Assembly (NCBI GenBank): GCA_037447655.1
Contig: JBBHKE010001622.1
Coordinates: 64,001 to 118,040, forward strand
From: Zygnema cylindricum
Lineage: Eukaryota > Streptophyta > Zygnematophyceae > Zygnematales > Zygnemataceae
Length of the DNA: 54,040 nucleotides
Direction of reading: 5' to 3'
Shown one piece after another: positions 10,185 through 20,114 of the stretch; the stretch's first letter is position 1, and every line of letters starts with the position of its first letter. The position numbers and the translations under genes are program-made. The notes beneath the pieces were generated by a model, which made no database searches, was not told the DNA's origin, and was given only the letters and a program-made list of their open reading frames with translations.

Positions 10185-10980
10185 TGTTCGTTTTGGAAAC
10201 CTTTAGTCCTCTGTATATCTTGTGTGTGAGAAAGAGATTATAGACTTAGTCGGTTTTGTGTACAGACTGAGTCGACGTAGAAAAGATTTGGTGTGGTATG
10301 TAACTCCAAAGGAAGTTCACAAATTTGGTACACTCCATGTACACGTGTCGGTCCGTGGGGAAGTAATTTTGGTAGAGTTAGTTGATAAAAAACAAATTTA
10401 CTAGACCAAATTTACACGTGGAGGTTCATCTTCGGTGATGAATGAATGCGCGGACAGCGCACGGTGTTCGCCGTCAATTTTGGAAGAGAATTATTGACCG
10501 AGCCGTCATTTCAGCAGACGAACTTTAACTGCATACTTTAGCGGCGGCTAAGGTTAAGGATTGATGTAAATACTTGTACGGTAGACGGCCGGGTTTAGTT
10601 TGATTAATGTTTAAGTGTACCGGCAGACCATAGTTATTGTGGTATGGTGTAGATCAGCTGTAGGTTCACTTTGTATATGTTGGATTTAGAAAAATTTAGA
10701 GTTAGGAATTCATTGTATGGAAAAACTGCGAAGCAGTTTTGTGCACTTTTTGAATTGCAAGATCATTGTGATCTTTTGGCAAAACCTTGTGAAATTATTC
10801 ATGTGGTTTTTTTGTTATACTTTTTATGTTGTGGCTGATTTACAGACCTAGTGTGTGTTTGCTTTGCTTGGGGCTTCATTGTGAAGTCGGTTTTTTTGTG
10901 GTCTCCGTGAGAGTTTCCTCTTTTGTAATCTGAATGTTATGGCAACTGATGGTGCTTTCTTCTTCTTCCTCTAGGTCACC
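10185..10980 (+). repeat. 3' LTR of element C, ending in a gag start
   Basis: The LTR starts TGTTCGTTTTGG after the polypurine tract. Near its end, ATGGCAACTGATGGTGC (10939) matches the gag start of the LTR at 22085 (ATGGCTACT.., ..GCTGGTGCTG). The text then reaches TCTAGGTCAC, which aligns with the end of E's LTR just before its AGAACAACA terminus. The terminal bases are missing or changed, so the end is approximate. No gene is needed to explain the 10222-10404 open frame here. Confidence 0.7.
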
Positions 10981-11314
10981 GATTGCCTCAAGTTAATAGA
11001 AGGTGGCCAAAAAATTAACGAGAATCAGATCAATGTGGCCCCTTGTCATCTTCGCGGGTTGGAGGACCAACCCACTTTCCACTTAACTTACTTTGGCCTA
11101 TCCTCCTTCTTGTTCATCAGCCTGCAATTTTTCCTTCCAGCTAGGAAACATCTTGGTTTGCAATCAGTGCGGCCAGTGTGGGCATCCAACATGTCTCCCC
11201 TTCTCGTGGGAGCCACGTCCTCCACCCTCAAACACATGGTTTTGTGGGAACTACAAATGGGACTGTTAATTGTTTTATGTCTTAGTCACCATTGAAGAAG
11301 AGGAGGGGAAATTG
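10981..11314. other. Unassigned stretch after element C
   Basis: No recognisable domain or repeat partner is visible. An 86-codon open frame (11035-11295) has no family features and no splice context that I can support. Confidence 0.4.
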
Positions 11315-11675
11315 GGAGATCAACCCAAACCCACTCCCTTCTCTCGGCCAGGTGGGGGGAGGAAATAAAAAGAGGAAATATCTTCCCACATCCCCATGCA
11401 CTCATTCCTATTTCTTATCCGGTTTTTTTCTCTATATTGCATGCATGACTGAGGGAGAGATGTGGGCAACAATAGGCATGATCATCATAAATTAGGAGAT
11501 CAACCCAAACCCACTTCCTTCTCCCAGCCGGGTGGGGGGAGGAAATAAAAAGAGGAAATATGTTCCCACCTCCCCATGCACTCATTCTTATTTCCTATCC
11601 GGTTGTTTCCTCTGTATTGCATCCATGTCTAAGGGAGGGATGTGGGCAGCATTGGGCATGATCATCATTATAGGA
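11315..11675 (+). repeat. 180-bp tandem duplication (two copies)
   Basis: Copy 1 starts at 11315 and copy 2 at 11495. Both begin GGAGATCAACCCAAACCCAC and share GGTGGGGGGAGGAAATAAAA, CCCCATGCACTCATTC and GGCATGATCATCAT. Differences are scattered single bases, so it is an old duplication. It sits in otherwise unassigned DNA; open frames across it are not supported as genes. Confidence 0.85.
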
Positions 11676-11972
11676 AGCATCCGCATTTGGCAAGGGCGGG
11701 GTGGTTATTTGCAGGACTCCAATGCACATTATTTTTGGCGGTGGGCTTTTCTCTTTTTTTTCCCAAGCACGCTCGACAGGGAAGGAGGGAAGTCTCAGAT
11801 TCCTCCTCACTGTCTCATTGGCTCCCTGATCCATAGGAGCTGGTTTTGGTTCCTCTTCCTCTGTCTCCTCAGAGTGCGTAGGGATATGGTGAGCTTCTTG
11901 TGTATCTCCACTATCTTACACCTCCCCTGAGTCTGCAATCACTTTTCCACTCATGTCCTTTTCGAGAAGATC
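11676..11972. other. Unassigned stretch before fragment D
   Basis: No protein family or repeat is recognised. The region includes TTTTCTCTTTTTTTTCCC pyrimidine runs. It ends where the minus-strand integrase fragment D becomes readable. Confidence 0.35.
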
Positions 11973-12753
11973 TTAGTCCTCCAACCTCTCGGACTCAAAC
12001 CTGACTCTTATCTTTTTGGTATATTTGAATGGATCAAATGACTTCCCTTCATTTATGACAACTAGGTGTTTTACAAGAATGATATCTTGTTTTGCTAAGT
12101 CATAGACTCTATATCCATTGACATCCTCATCATTTCCTACAAAATATCCAGGTTTCCCCTTATCGTCTAGTTTCCAATTATTCCTTTCCGTATCAAGATT
12201 GTAAACTTGACGATCGAATACTTTCAAGTGAAAAATATATCATTTCTTTCCACCTTATCTCTCATAAGGTGTCATTCTTTTCACGGTTGAGGTATTGACT
12301 CTATTTGTAATGTAGTTAGCACAATTGATGGATTCTGCCCAAAAACGTTTTTCCTATCTTTTTGTCGGCCAACATACTACATACACTTTCTCTTACAGTC
12401 TGGTTCAACCTCTCAGCTACCCATTTTGTTCTGGATTTTCTGGTACATTTTTTTGATGGTGAACTCCCTCATCCCTCAAGTATTTCTCAAAGTGGTTAGA
12501 GGTATATTTTCCCCATTATCACTTTCGTATTCTCTTATAAATCTGTGCAACTTCTCACTCCATGCTTTATATTCCTTGAAGAAATTTGGTGTTTCAGACT
12601 ATGTTTTTAGGAAGTAGACTCTAGAGTATCTAGACCAGTCATCAATAATTGTCAACATATACCTTTTCCCTTTGACCGAAGGTACTACAGCGGGTCCCCA
12701 GATATTTGTGTGGCCCAGATCTAATAGTTTCTCACCTCTATATGTGGCAGTTT
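11973..12753 (-). pseudogene. Fragment D, downstream half: Copia integrase
   Basis: From 12753 downward the minus strand encodes GEKLLDLGHTNIWGP, KRYMLTIIDDWSRYSRVYFLK, the ESDNGEN region with the second catalytic Asp, a degraded NPEQNG region, and the integrase C-terminal block with WKLDDKGKPGYFVGNDEDVNGYRVYDL and VKHLVVINEGKSFDPF (11973-12227). The wording differs clearly from elements A, C and E-I, so D is a separate Copia family. Many stops show great age. The upstream half lies at 18948-19299, on the far side of E. Confidence 0.82.
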
Positions 12754-13647
12754 TGTTGTTTTGTGACTGCTACACCAACTGAAGATGAAGATGATGCTGG
12801 AGTAGACATCACGGAATTCAGATATACAAGAAGCTCTCACAGATGCTAAAAAAAACACACACAACTTTGGAACACAGTCAAAGATAATTTAGACAACGAA
12901 ATGGCCTATAAATCTGACATAACGCAGATAATACACAAAGGAACACAAGTGCAAACACAAGTGCAAATTTACACAGAAATCTGCAAACAGATCTGAGAGA
13001 TATTCTTAGTCAAAGATATCAAAAATGTCACAGCATAATTTTGATACAAAAAGTTCCTAATTATGATATGGCTAAGTCCTATTCTTATACCTAAAAGATC
13101 TATTCTTCTAAGAGCTAGCAGCCACTTATTGCCCTTATTAAGCAAAGGAGGCATACCAGCCATGCATCAATAATATCTACTATCTAAAAGAGGATACTTG
13201 AATATGTCAAGGTATGTCATACAAAAAGAATTTGAACTAAGACACTAATCATACAAAACACGCTTCTGTACAAACTAGAGATAAGTAACATCACAGCACA
13301 CCGTGTACAAACACGTCAGATAATTACAGACGTTGTCCCGGATGATCACCTTCCGTCGGCAGCAAATCTTCACCGTCCATCATTTCGAAGTTTCATCCAA
13401 GATGAAACTTTTATGTGACACTTCGGTCTTTATGGTAAGTCTAAATTGTAAGAACGTATCTTTGTAGAGTGTCTCATTTACCGACGCTTGACCTGAAGTG
13501 TGTCACACCTTGAACTCCCTCACTGTTCACTGTAACATTAATTCTGGTACATATGGAAACCAGACTTTTCACAAAGTATTCTAAATATTGAGAAAACACT
13601 CCCCTCGCCTATGAAGCTTAGTGAGGACTAAAGCTTTCAAAACAACA
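12754..13647 (-). repeat. 3' LTR of element E
   Basis: On the minus strand it starts TGTTGTTTTGAAAGC at 13647 and ends CAAAACAACA at 12754 (894 bp). The gag ATG at 12809 lies 56 nt before the end, that is 18 codons plus two bases, with the leader MSTPASSSSSVGVAVTKQ. Its outer flank continues straight into fragment D. Confidence 0.93.
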
Positions 13648-13672
13648 TATGTGGATAAAGCTTTAGACTCTA

Positions 13673-15280
13673 CTAACCACTTAGACCACATCCTTCTCTA
13701 CATAATTTCAATTTTGGGGCAGGTAAGGGTTTTGTCATTATATCTGCCAACATTTTCTCATCAGGTAAGTAGTTGAGTTTAAGAATTCTGCCCATCAACT
13801 TTTCCCTCACAAAATGTAACTTAATGTCAATATGCTTGCTTCTTAAATGATGACTAGGAGTAGAAGCAATAGCAATAGCAGCTTGATTGTCACACCAAAT
13901 GACTTGAGGACCAGACTGCATAAATTTCAGTTCTTGTAAAAGAGACTTTACCCAAAGAAGTTCATTAACAGCTGAGCTAGCTGCGATTTATTCAACTTCC
14001 ATAGTTAACTAAGCAGTCACCTTTTGGAGCTTGCTTGTCCAACAGCAAGTACCATTACCGATCTTCAGAATGAATCCAGTGGTAGAACGCCGTCTTGGCA
14101 TATCACCATAACTCGTATCGCTACAGGTGCTGATCTTCACTTCATCACCTCCAAGAGACAGTCGGAGATCTCGTGTTCGTGCAAGGTATCTCAGTACTCG
14201 TTTTTCTTCCTCCCAATCTGATTTCTTCGGATTTTGAAGACTTCGACTCAGAGCTCCAATAGCCGCTGCAATATCCGAACGAGTGCAGTTCATAAAGTAG
14301 ATAAGACTCCCAACAATTTGTCTGTAGGGAATCTTGGACATGAAGTCTGACTCCCCTGGTTCCATATCATCTTCGAGAGTCATTCCTCCATCTATCTCCT
14401 TTCGTTCCACCTTTTGCCTAAACTCCATAGGAGTGGCACTCCCTTTTTCATCTGCCATGCCAAATCTTTCAAGTACATTTCCAATGGCCTCTCTCTGAGT
14501 GAGGTAAATTAATCTGTGACTCCTATCTCTCTCTACTTGAATGCCTAGGATATACTTAGCTTCACCTAAGTCTTTCATTTCAAACCTGGCATTCAAAGCT
14601 ACTTTTATCTTATTTATATCATTCAATGATTTGCTGATTAGTAGCAGATCATCGACATACACTGCTACATAAATCACACCATCATTTCCTTCCATGACAT
14701 AAACAGAGTGATCTGAGCTGATCCTTGTAAAGCCCAAGCTGGTAAAAAACTCATCCAACTTCAAATTCCACTGTCGTGGAGCCTGTTTCAATCCATACAA
14801 TGATTTCAACAGTTTACAGACTAGATTTTCTTTTTCTTTTTTTACATAACCTTCAAGTTGTTTCATATAGATCACTTCCTTTAAGTTTCCATGCAAGAAG
14901 GCAAATTTAACATCCATTTGATGGAATTCTATATTCTCAATTGCAGCTAGGGACAACAAGAGTCTGACAGTAGGAAACCTGACAAAAGGAGAGAAGGTTT
15001 CCTCATAGTCTATTCCTTCTTTTTGACTAAAACCCTTTCAAACCAGATGAGCTTTATACCATTCAATGGTGTTATCAAGGTTGAGCTTCACTTTGAAGAC
15101 CCACTTGCAGCCAATGGCTTTCCGATCCGGTGGAAACTCTACATGTTCCCACGTTTGGGCTTCCAAGGTCGATCTCATCTCATCATTTTGTAGCTGAGAT
15201 CCAATGATCCTTTTCAAGAACACAAAATGCCTCTTGAATGGTAAGAAGCTCCCAGGTGCTTGTAGAAAAAGCATATACAA
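13673..15280 (-). pseudogene. Reverse transcriptase and RNase H of E
   Basis: The frame 15280-15038 gives the RT start (EAQTWEHVEFPPDRK, CKWVFKVKLNLDN). After a short break, a 316-codon frame (14959-14009) has HQMDVKFAFLHG (Asp at residue 16), LKQAPRQWN, YVDD at residues 101-104, DLGEAKYILGIQVERDR and the start of RNase H (KISTCSDTSYGD, STTGFILKIGNGTCCWTSK). RNase H ends at 13673 with VIWCDNQAAIAIA, SKHIDIKLHFVRE, ADIMTKPLPAPKL and GLSG-stop. The palm catalytic box is intact. Confidence 0.88.
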
Positions 15281-15321
15281 CTTGTTCTCCTGTTAAACGA
15301 GAACTTTATCGTCTTCCCTCC

Positions 15322-15965
15322 GGAAAATTTGAGGCTAGAACTGTTGGATACCGAGCTCCACCTTGAGGTCTTGAAAGATAAGGATCAACTGCTAGTTATT
15401 GTTCAGTAGTTGATGGTACTCTAGTATTTTGCACTCCAATAGAAGAAGAAGTAGAAGCTGCAACAGACTGAAAGGGAATCTGATCCAAGATGACATATTC
15501 TTGGAGTTTTTCTTTCTTCTCATTCTCATCCATACTAAATTTTTCTATGGACTCACTCTCATCTATTACCTAAATATTTATAGCAATCTGGATGGTATGT
15601 TTTTGAGGACAATAAATTCTATATCCTACAAATTCATCCCCCTGGAAAATTTGAGGCTAGAACTGTTGGATACCGAGCTCCACCTTGAGGTCTTGAAAGA
15701 TGAGGATCAGCTCCTGTTTATTGTTTAGTAGTTGATGGTACTCTAGTATTTTGCACTCCAATAGAAGAAGAAGTAGAAGCTGCAACAGACTGAAAGGGAA
15801 TCTGATCCAAGATGACATATTCTTGGAGTTTTTCTTTCTTCTCATTCTCATCCATACTAAATATGTTATGGACTCACTCTCATCCATTACATGAATATTT
15901 ATAGCAATCTGGATGGTATGTTTCTGAGGACAATAAATTCTATATCCTACAAATTCATCATCATA
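15322..15965 (-). repeat. 322-bp tandem duplication inside pol of E
   Basis: GAGGCTAGAACTGTTGGATA occurs at 15331 and again at 15653. The whole integrase-RT linker between them, including a GAAGAAGAAGTAGAAG run, is repeated with a few differences. The duplication covers the integrase C-terminal tail and the linker. It is absent from the other elements. Confidence 0.88.
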
Positions 15966-16994
15966 TCCCATAAAGATTGTAGGCTTTAACTTTGGACTCA
16001 GTATCCAATTTGGTAGATTATCTAGTACAAAACACTTGCTACCAAAGACTCTGAAGTGACTGACATCTAGTTTTTTGCCAGTCCACACTTTAAAAGGTGT
16101 CATTCCCTGAACGTATCTATTTTCTAATCTGTTCCTAATATATGCCGCAGTTTGGTAAGCTTTAGCCCAAAACTTAATATCTATTCCTTTATCAGCCATC
16201 ATAGATTTGACACTCTCAGTTAGAGTTTTGTTTAGCTTTTTTGAAACTCCATTCTGCTCAGGAGTGTAAGGCAGAGTGAACTGGTGAGATATACCATTTT
16301 CTTTTAAATAATCAGCAAACTCATTAGAAGTATATTCACCTCCATTATCAGATTTTAAGGAGAGAATCGATCTACCATGAAGTTTCTCCCCCTAGATCCA
16401 AAAGTGTTTGAAGTGGGTGAAGACCTCTTTTTTCTCCTTCATAAAATAGATTCTGTTGAATCTGGAGAAGTCATCTGTGAATGTGACAAAGTATTTGTTG
16501 CGAGCAAAAGATGGTACTTTAGAGGGTCCCCACACATCTGAATGAACAAGTTCTAAGATATTAGTCGCTCTGAAATCTGCAGCTTGGGGTAAGGGAAGTT
16601 TATGAAGCTTGCCCAAAGCACAAGCATCACAAATACTTGATTGTTTCTGACAAAGCTTAACTCCTTCTACCATATCATTTTTGACAATATTTTCCAATCT
16701 GTAATAATAAACATGACCAAACCTCTTATGCCACAAAACATTATCACATAAGACACTGGAGTAAGCAAAAGAAGATGTATTCACCAGGTCTATCCGGTAC
16801 AAATTATTTGGGCCTCTAGTTCCCATTAGGACTACCCTTCCCTCTTTGCTTACTATTTTCTTTCCTTGTTTCTGAAGTATTTCAAAACCTCTACTTTCTG
16901 CAACTGAGGAAGAAAATAAGTTCTTTTTGAACTGAGTAACATACAATACATCATAGAGAGTTCTAAGAACTGCCTGTCCATCTATCTCACACAT
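15966..16994 (-). pseudogene. GAG-pre-integrase and integrase of E
   Basis: The open frame 16994-16392 has LRTLYDVLYVTQFKKNLFSSS, the zinc-binding LWHKRFGHVYYYRLE and CDACALGKLHKLPLP, then HSDVWGPSKVP (first catalytic Asp), TDDFSRFNRIYFMKEKKEVF. A stop at about 16392 precedes the KSDNGGEYTSNEF region, the EQNGVSKKLNKTL region (the catalytic Glu of SERLN appears as Lys), then ADKGIDIKFWAKAYQTAAYIRNRLE and FGSKCFVLDN, GYDDEFVGYRIYCPQ. It is broken but fully collinear with the family. Confidence 0.85.
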
Positions 16995-17096
16995 AAGGAT
17001 GACAGTCCCTTGAGCCTCTGCTTCAACTGTGGCACCACAAGCATAATAGATCTGCCTTGTTGGAATAGGTTGTAGATCTGTGAAAGAAGCTTTGTT

Positions 17097-17160
17097 TCAA
17101 CACATATGAGATGGGCTTCGTGAGTCCATGATCCACCCGTGGTCTTTGTATCCCTCCATC
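17097..17160 (-). pseudogene. Protease active-site region of E
   Basis: The frame ends with GWIMDSRSPSHMC, where relatives have WIMDTGASAHMCWN. The conserved Gly of the Asp-Thr/Ser-Gly-Ala motif is changed to Arg, so the protease is probably inactive. A stop follows at 17095 (the TGG Trp codon position reads TGA). Confidence 0.75.
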
Positions 17161-18123
17161 AATTTTGCAAGGGCAAAGAATTTTTTGTCATCAGTTTTTG
17201 GAAAACTGACGACATCTTGCGCCTTCCCTTTGTCAACTGATTCCGATTCCGGTGTATCAGCTGAAAATGCTTCGGTTTTAAAAGGAAGAGTCGGTGAAGT
17301 GTGTGGTGTCTTTTGGGGCTTGTAAATTCTTCTTGGTCTCCATCCATTTTTGAACATACCTGTCTCACAGGCTTTAAGAAACTTAGGACACTGTTTGTAC
17401 AAATGTCCTTGATTATAACAGTAGACACACTTGTTATAAGGTTGAAAACCTTGGTACCCCTGAGATTTGTTTCCTTGATACTGTGCACTAAAAGCTACAG
17501 ATGATTTTCCTGGATAAAAAGCTGCAACAGTGGATTCTTCCTCTAACACTAGTTCTATAGCTGTTGCTAAGTTCGAAGCTGACTTATCCAACTTTCTAAA
17601 ATTTGCCGAGGCTCCTTTATATTCTTTAGGAAGACCTCGCATAAGAATCTTAGCCTGATGATAAGGGGAGAAGTTCCCCTCTGAACATGTATTTTTTGCC
17701 AACAAAATCCTAAGATCATTACAATATTCAACCATGCTACCTCCTGTATACTTATAATCATTAATAATCACAGCTGTGATAATTTCATGTTGGTCATTAG
17801 CTTACAAATAGATGGTTTTCAAGGAAGACCAGATTTTTGATGCCTTTTTCATTTTGATATGTGACATAAGTAGATCTTTAGAGATCATTAACTTGAACAA
17901 ATGCAGAGCTTGCTGATTTTTCCCATTATAGGATGCTTCAGTTTCAGCAAGGGTGCCATCAACTACATCAAACAATTTAACTTGAGTGAAATAAGACTCA
18001 ACTAGATCAGACCAATAGATGTATTTCCTTCCATCAAAAATTGGGATCTATGAGGGTGGGCCCGTGACCTGTTGTTCTGTGACCTACACCAACTGAAGAT
18101 GAAGATGATGCTGGAGTAGACAT
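17150..18123 (-). pseudogene. gag of element E
   Basis: Gag starts at ATG 18123 within the 5' LTR. The 2-nt deletion described for that LTR shifts the frame, and a stop follows (PPS-stop-IPIFDGRKYIYW). A long open frame resumes at 17771 with NDYKYTGGSMVEY, ILMRGLPKEYKG and a complete CCHC knuckle CVYCYNQGHLYKQC. The knuckle suggests RNA binding. Gag and protease share the open frame 17771-17097. Confidence 0.85.
18058..18069 (-). promoter_or_regulatory. Primer binding site of E (half tRNA-iMet type)
   Basis: GGTCACGGGCCC on the minus strand directly follows the LTR's terminal CA. The expected complement of the initiator tRNA-Met anticodon arm is GGTTATGGGCCC, so there are two differences. 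Confidence 0.7.
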
Positions 18124-18947
18124 CACCAAATTCAGATAAGCAAGAAGCTCTCACAGATGCTCAAAAAAATACACACAACTTTGGAACACATTCAAAGATA
18201 ATTTAGGAAACCAAATGGCTTAAAAATCTGACACAATTCATATAATACACAAACAAACACAAGTGCAAATTTACATAGAAATCTGCAAACAGATCTGAGA
18301 GGTATTCTTAGTCAAAGATATCAAAAATGTCACAGCATAATTTTGATACAACAAGTTTCTAATTTTGAGATGGCTAAGTTCTATTCTTATACCTAAAAGA
18401 TATATTCTTCTAAGAGCTAGTAGCCACTTATTGCCCTAACTAAGCAAAGGAAGCTTACCAGCCATGCATCAATAATATCTACTATCTTAAAGAGGATACA
18501 TGAATATGTCAAGGTATGTCATACAGAAAGAATCTGAACTGAGACACTAATCAACAAAACACGCTTCTGTACAAACTAGAGATAAGTAACATCACAATAC
18601 ACCGTGTACAAACACGTCAAATAATTACAGACGTGGTCCCGGATGATCACCTTATGTCGGCAGCAAATCTTCACCGTCCATCATTTCGAAGTTTCATCCA
18701 AGATGAAACTTTTATGTGACACTTCGGTCTTTATGGTAAGTTTGAATAGTACGAACAGATCTTTGTAGAGTGTCTCATTTACCGACGCGTGCCCTGAAAT
18801 GTGTCACACTGTAAACTCCCTCACTGTTCTGTGTAACATTAATTCTGGTACATACTGAACCAGACTTTTCACAAAATATTCTAAATACTGAGAAAACACT
18901 CCCCTAACCTATGAAGCTTAGTGAGGACTAAAGCTTTCAAAACAACA
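18070..18947 (-). repeat. 5' LTR of element E
   Basis: It starts TGTTGTTTTGAAAGC at 18947 and ends AGAACAACA at 18070 (878 bp). The gag ATG is at 18123. Compared with the 3' LTR it lacks two bases in the gag leader (GTGACC-TACACC versus GTGACTGCTACACC on the plus strand), which shifts the gag frame. Confidence 0.93.
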
Positions 18948-19299
18948 ATTTTTGGGAAAAGGGAATTTGTGAACCTTACTTTGGGCACAGCCACTACAAT
19001 TATCCATCATTTTATTATCCCCAAACTGAATGCATTCTACTACACCAAGTTTCTTCATTTCCCTCAGCTTATCAAAATGCTCATGCCCCAACTGTTTATG
19101 CCAAATGATCAAGTTTAGGACACGAACATAGTAAACACTCTTCTTTTCATTACTCAAGTTAAGCCTAAACATTCCTTGGCTACTTTTATCGATTGTGAAA
19201 TTTACTTTATCCCCATACTTAGCTGTAAAGACTCCCTTTTTAGTGAGGATATCAAATTCCTTATGGTCAAATTCAAAGCTAGAAAAAAGTTTTTTACGT
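18948..19299 (-). pseudogene. Fragment D, upstream half: GAG-pre-integrase
   Basis: The minus strand encodes a degraded FSSFEFDHKEFDILTKKG region, then MFRLNLSNEKKSVYY, LIIWHKQLGHEHFDKLREM and CSGCAQSKVHKFPFPKN, the integrase zinc-binding domain. It stops exactly at the LTR start of E (18947). The next expected residues of a Copia integrase appear at 12753 on the other side of E. The upstream edge meets the 40-bp satellite at about 19300. Confidence 0.85.
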
Positions 19300-19507
19300 G
19301 TAAATTAGGTAACAATTTTTGTTAGCGGTAACAGTTTGTGTAAGTTAGATAACGCTTCTTGTTATCGCTAACATTTTGTGTAAGTTAGGTAACAATTATT
19401 GTTAGCGCTAACAGTTTGTGTAATTTAGATAACAATTCCAATTAGCGCTAACAGTTTGTGTAATCTAGAAAATAATTCTTGTTATCTAAATAACAGTTTG
19501 TGTAAGT
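19300..19507 (+). repeat. Short block of the 40-bp satellite
   Basis: About five degenerate copies of the unit found in the large array lie here, with GTTAGCGCTAACAGTTTGTG and AGATAACAATTC words. It lies between fragment D and the LTR start of element F, which begins at 19508 in mid-unit. Confidence 0.9.
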
Positions 19508-20114
19508 TGTTCGTTTATAAAGGCTTTAGTTCTCTCTATATTCTATGAGAGGAAAATACAGGATTTAGAAAGGTTTTCAGAACTTGTATCAAAGTGCGTG
19601 TCAATATTAGTGTGAATTGACAATCTGGACTGTATTGAACGAAGGAGATCACATCGGACGGTTCCTAAGTAAAAGAAACATTACAAAATGGCGCGCACTA
19701 CTTAATTATGACATACCGTCCGATAGACAAGATCGGAACGACAAAGACCTGGACGTACCTCTCAGGTACACTGTTATCGGCGGTAGAACACCGAAAGTAT
19801 AAGACTTAGGACTTAGAGCATTTTTATGTATCCAGACTTCCAAGTAGTAAAACTGCAAACAGTTTTTGGGAAACTTTTGAGTATTATATCTTGAGTGTTG
19901 TTGGGTCAATTATGCTGAAACTTTGGGAGTTGTCAGTGTTTATGCTACTCTATATTCTGATAGTGTTTTGTGAGGTTTGGATGCTTGTATAAGAATTGGT
20001 GAGCACTTAAGAACAACTGGTTGGTAGGATTCTTGATAGCTTGTGAGAGTGTATCATGTCTACTTCTACTACTACTGCTGCTCCTCCACCTACACCGGTG
20101 GTTGTAGAACAACA
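19508..20114 (+). repeat. 5' LTR of element F (mosaic)
   Basis: It starts TGTTCGTTTATAAAGG and ends GAACAACA at 20114. Positions 19508 to about 19750 match the LTR at 22085. From about 19755 to the end it matches the LTRs of G, H and I (CCAGACTTCCAAGTAGTAAA, GTGAGCACTTAAGAA, the same gag leader MSTSTTTAAPP). The gag ATG is at 20056, 59 nt before the end. Confidence 0.85.

Larger units (their letters stand above)
7301..10980 (+). mobile_element. Element C: Copia copy lacking its 5' part
   Basis: Coding similarity begins abruptly at about 7335 inside the GAG-pre-integrase domain and continues through integrase, RT and RNase H to a polypurine tract and an LTR at 10185. No gag, protease or 5' LTR is seen. 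The pol sequence is closest by eye to E (MGTRGP-type spacer, EAQTWE, DVKNNFLHGDLEEVIYMKQ). It has many stops and a changed RT catalytic box. Confidence 0.88.
12754..18947 (-). mobile_element. Element E: full-length Copia element with two LTRs
   Basis: This is 6194 bp from LTR to LTR. The terminal repeats 12754-13647 and 18070-18947 align along their whole length with scattered differences. The flanks are near-identical 5-bp sites (AGTTT at 12749-12753, ATTTT at 18948-18952, plus strand). The flanking DNA on both sides belongs to one older integrase gene (D), which proves the borders. The interior has gag, protease, integrase, RT and RNase H in Copia order. Frameshifts and a 322-bp internal duplication make it inactive now. 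Confidence 0.95.

Noticed and set aside
10222-10404. Short open frame after element C
   Set aside because: It lies wholly inside the LTR of C and has no recognisable domain.
11532-11930. 132-codon open frame as a membrane protein
   Set aside because: It lies across the 180-bp duplication; hydrophobic residues come from T-rich runs, and there is no family match or partner signal.
13600-13612. LTR start of E at the AGGGGAGTGTTTTC word instead of 13647
   Set aside because: The 5' copy borders its target gene at 18947 with a 5-bp duplication, so the LTR includes these extra ~40 bases.
19617-19802. 61-codon open frame near element F
   Set aside because: It is inside the mosaic LTR, and the matching LTR at 22085 does not preserve it.
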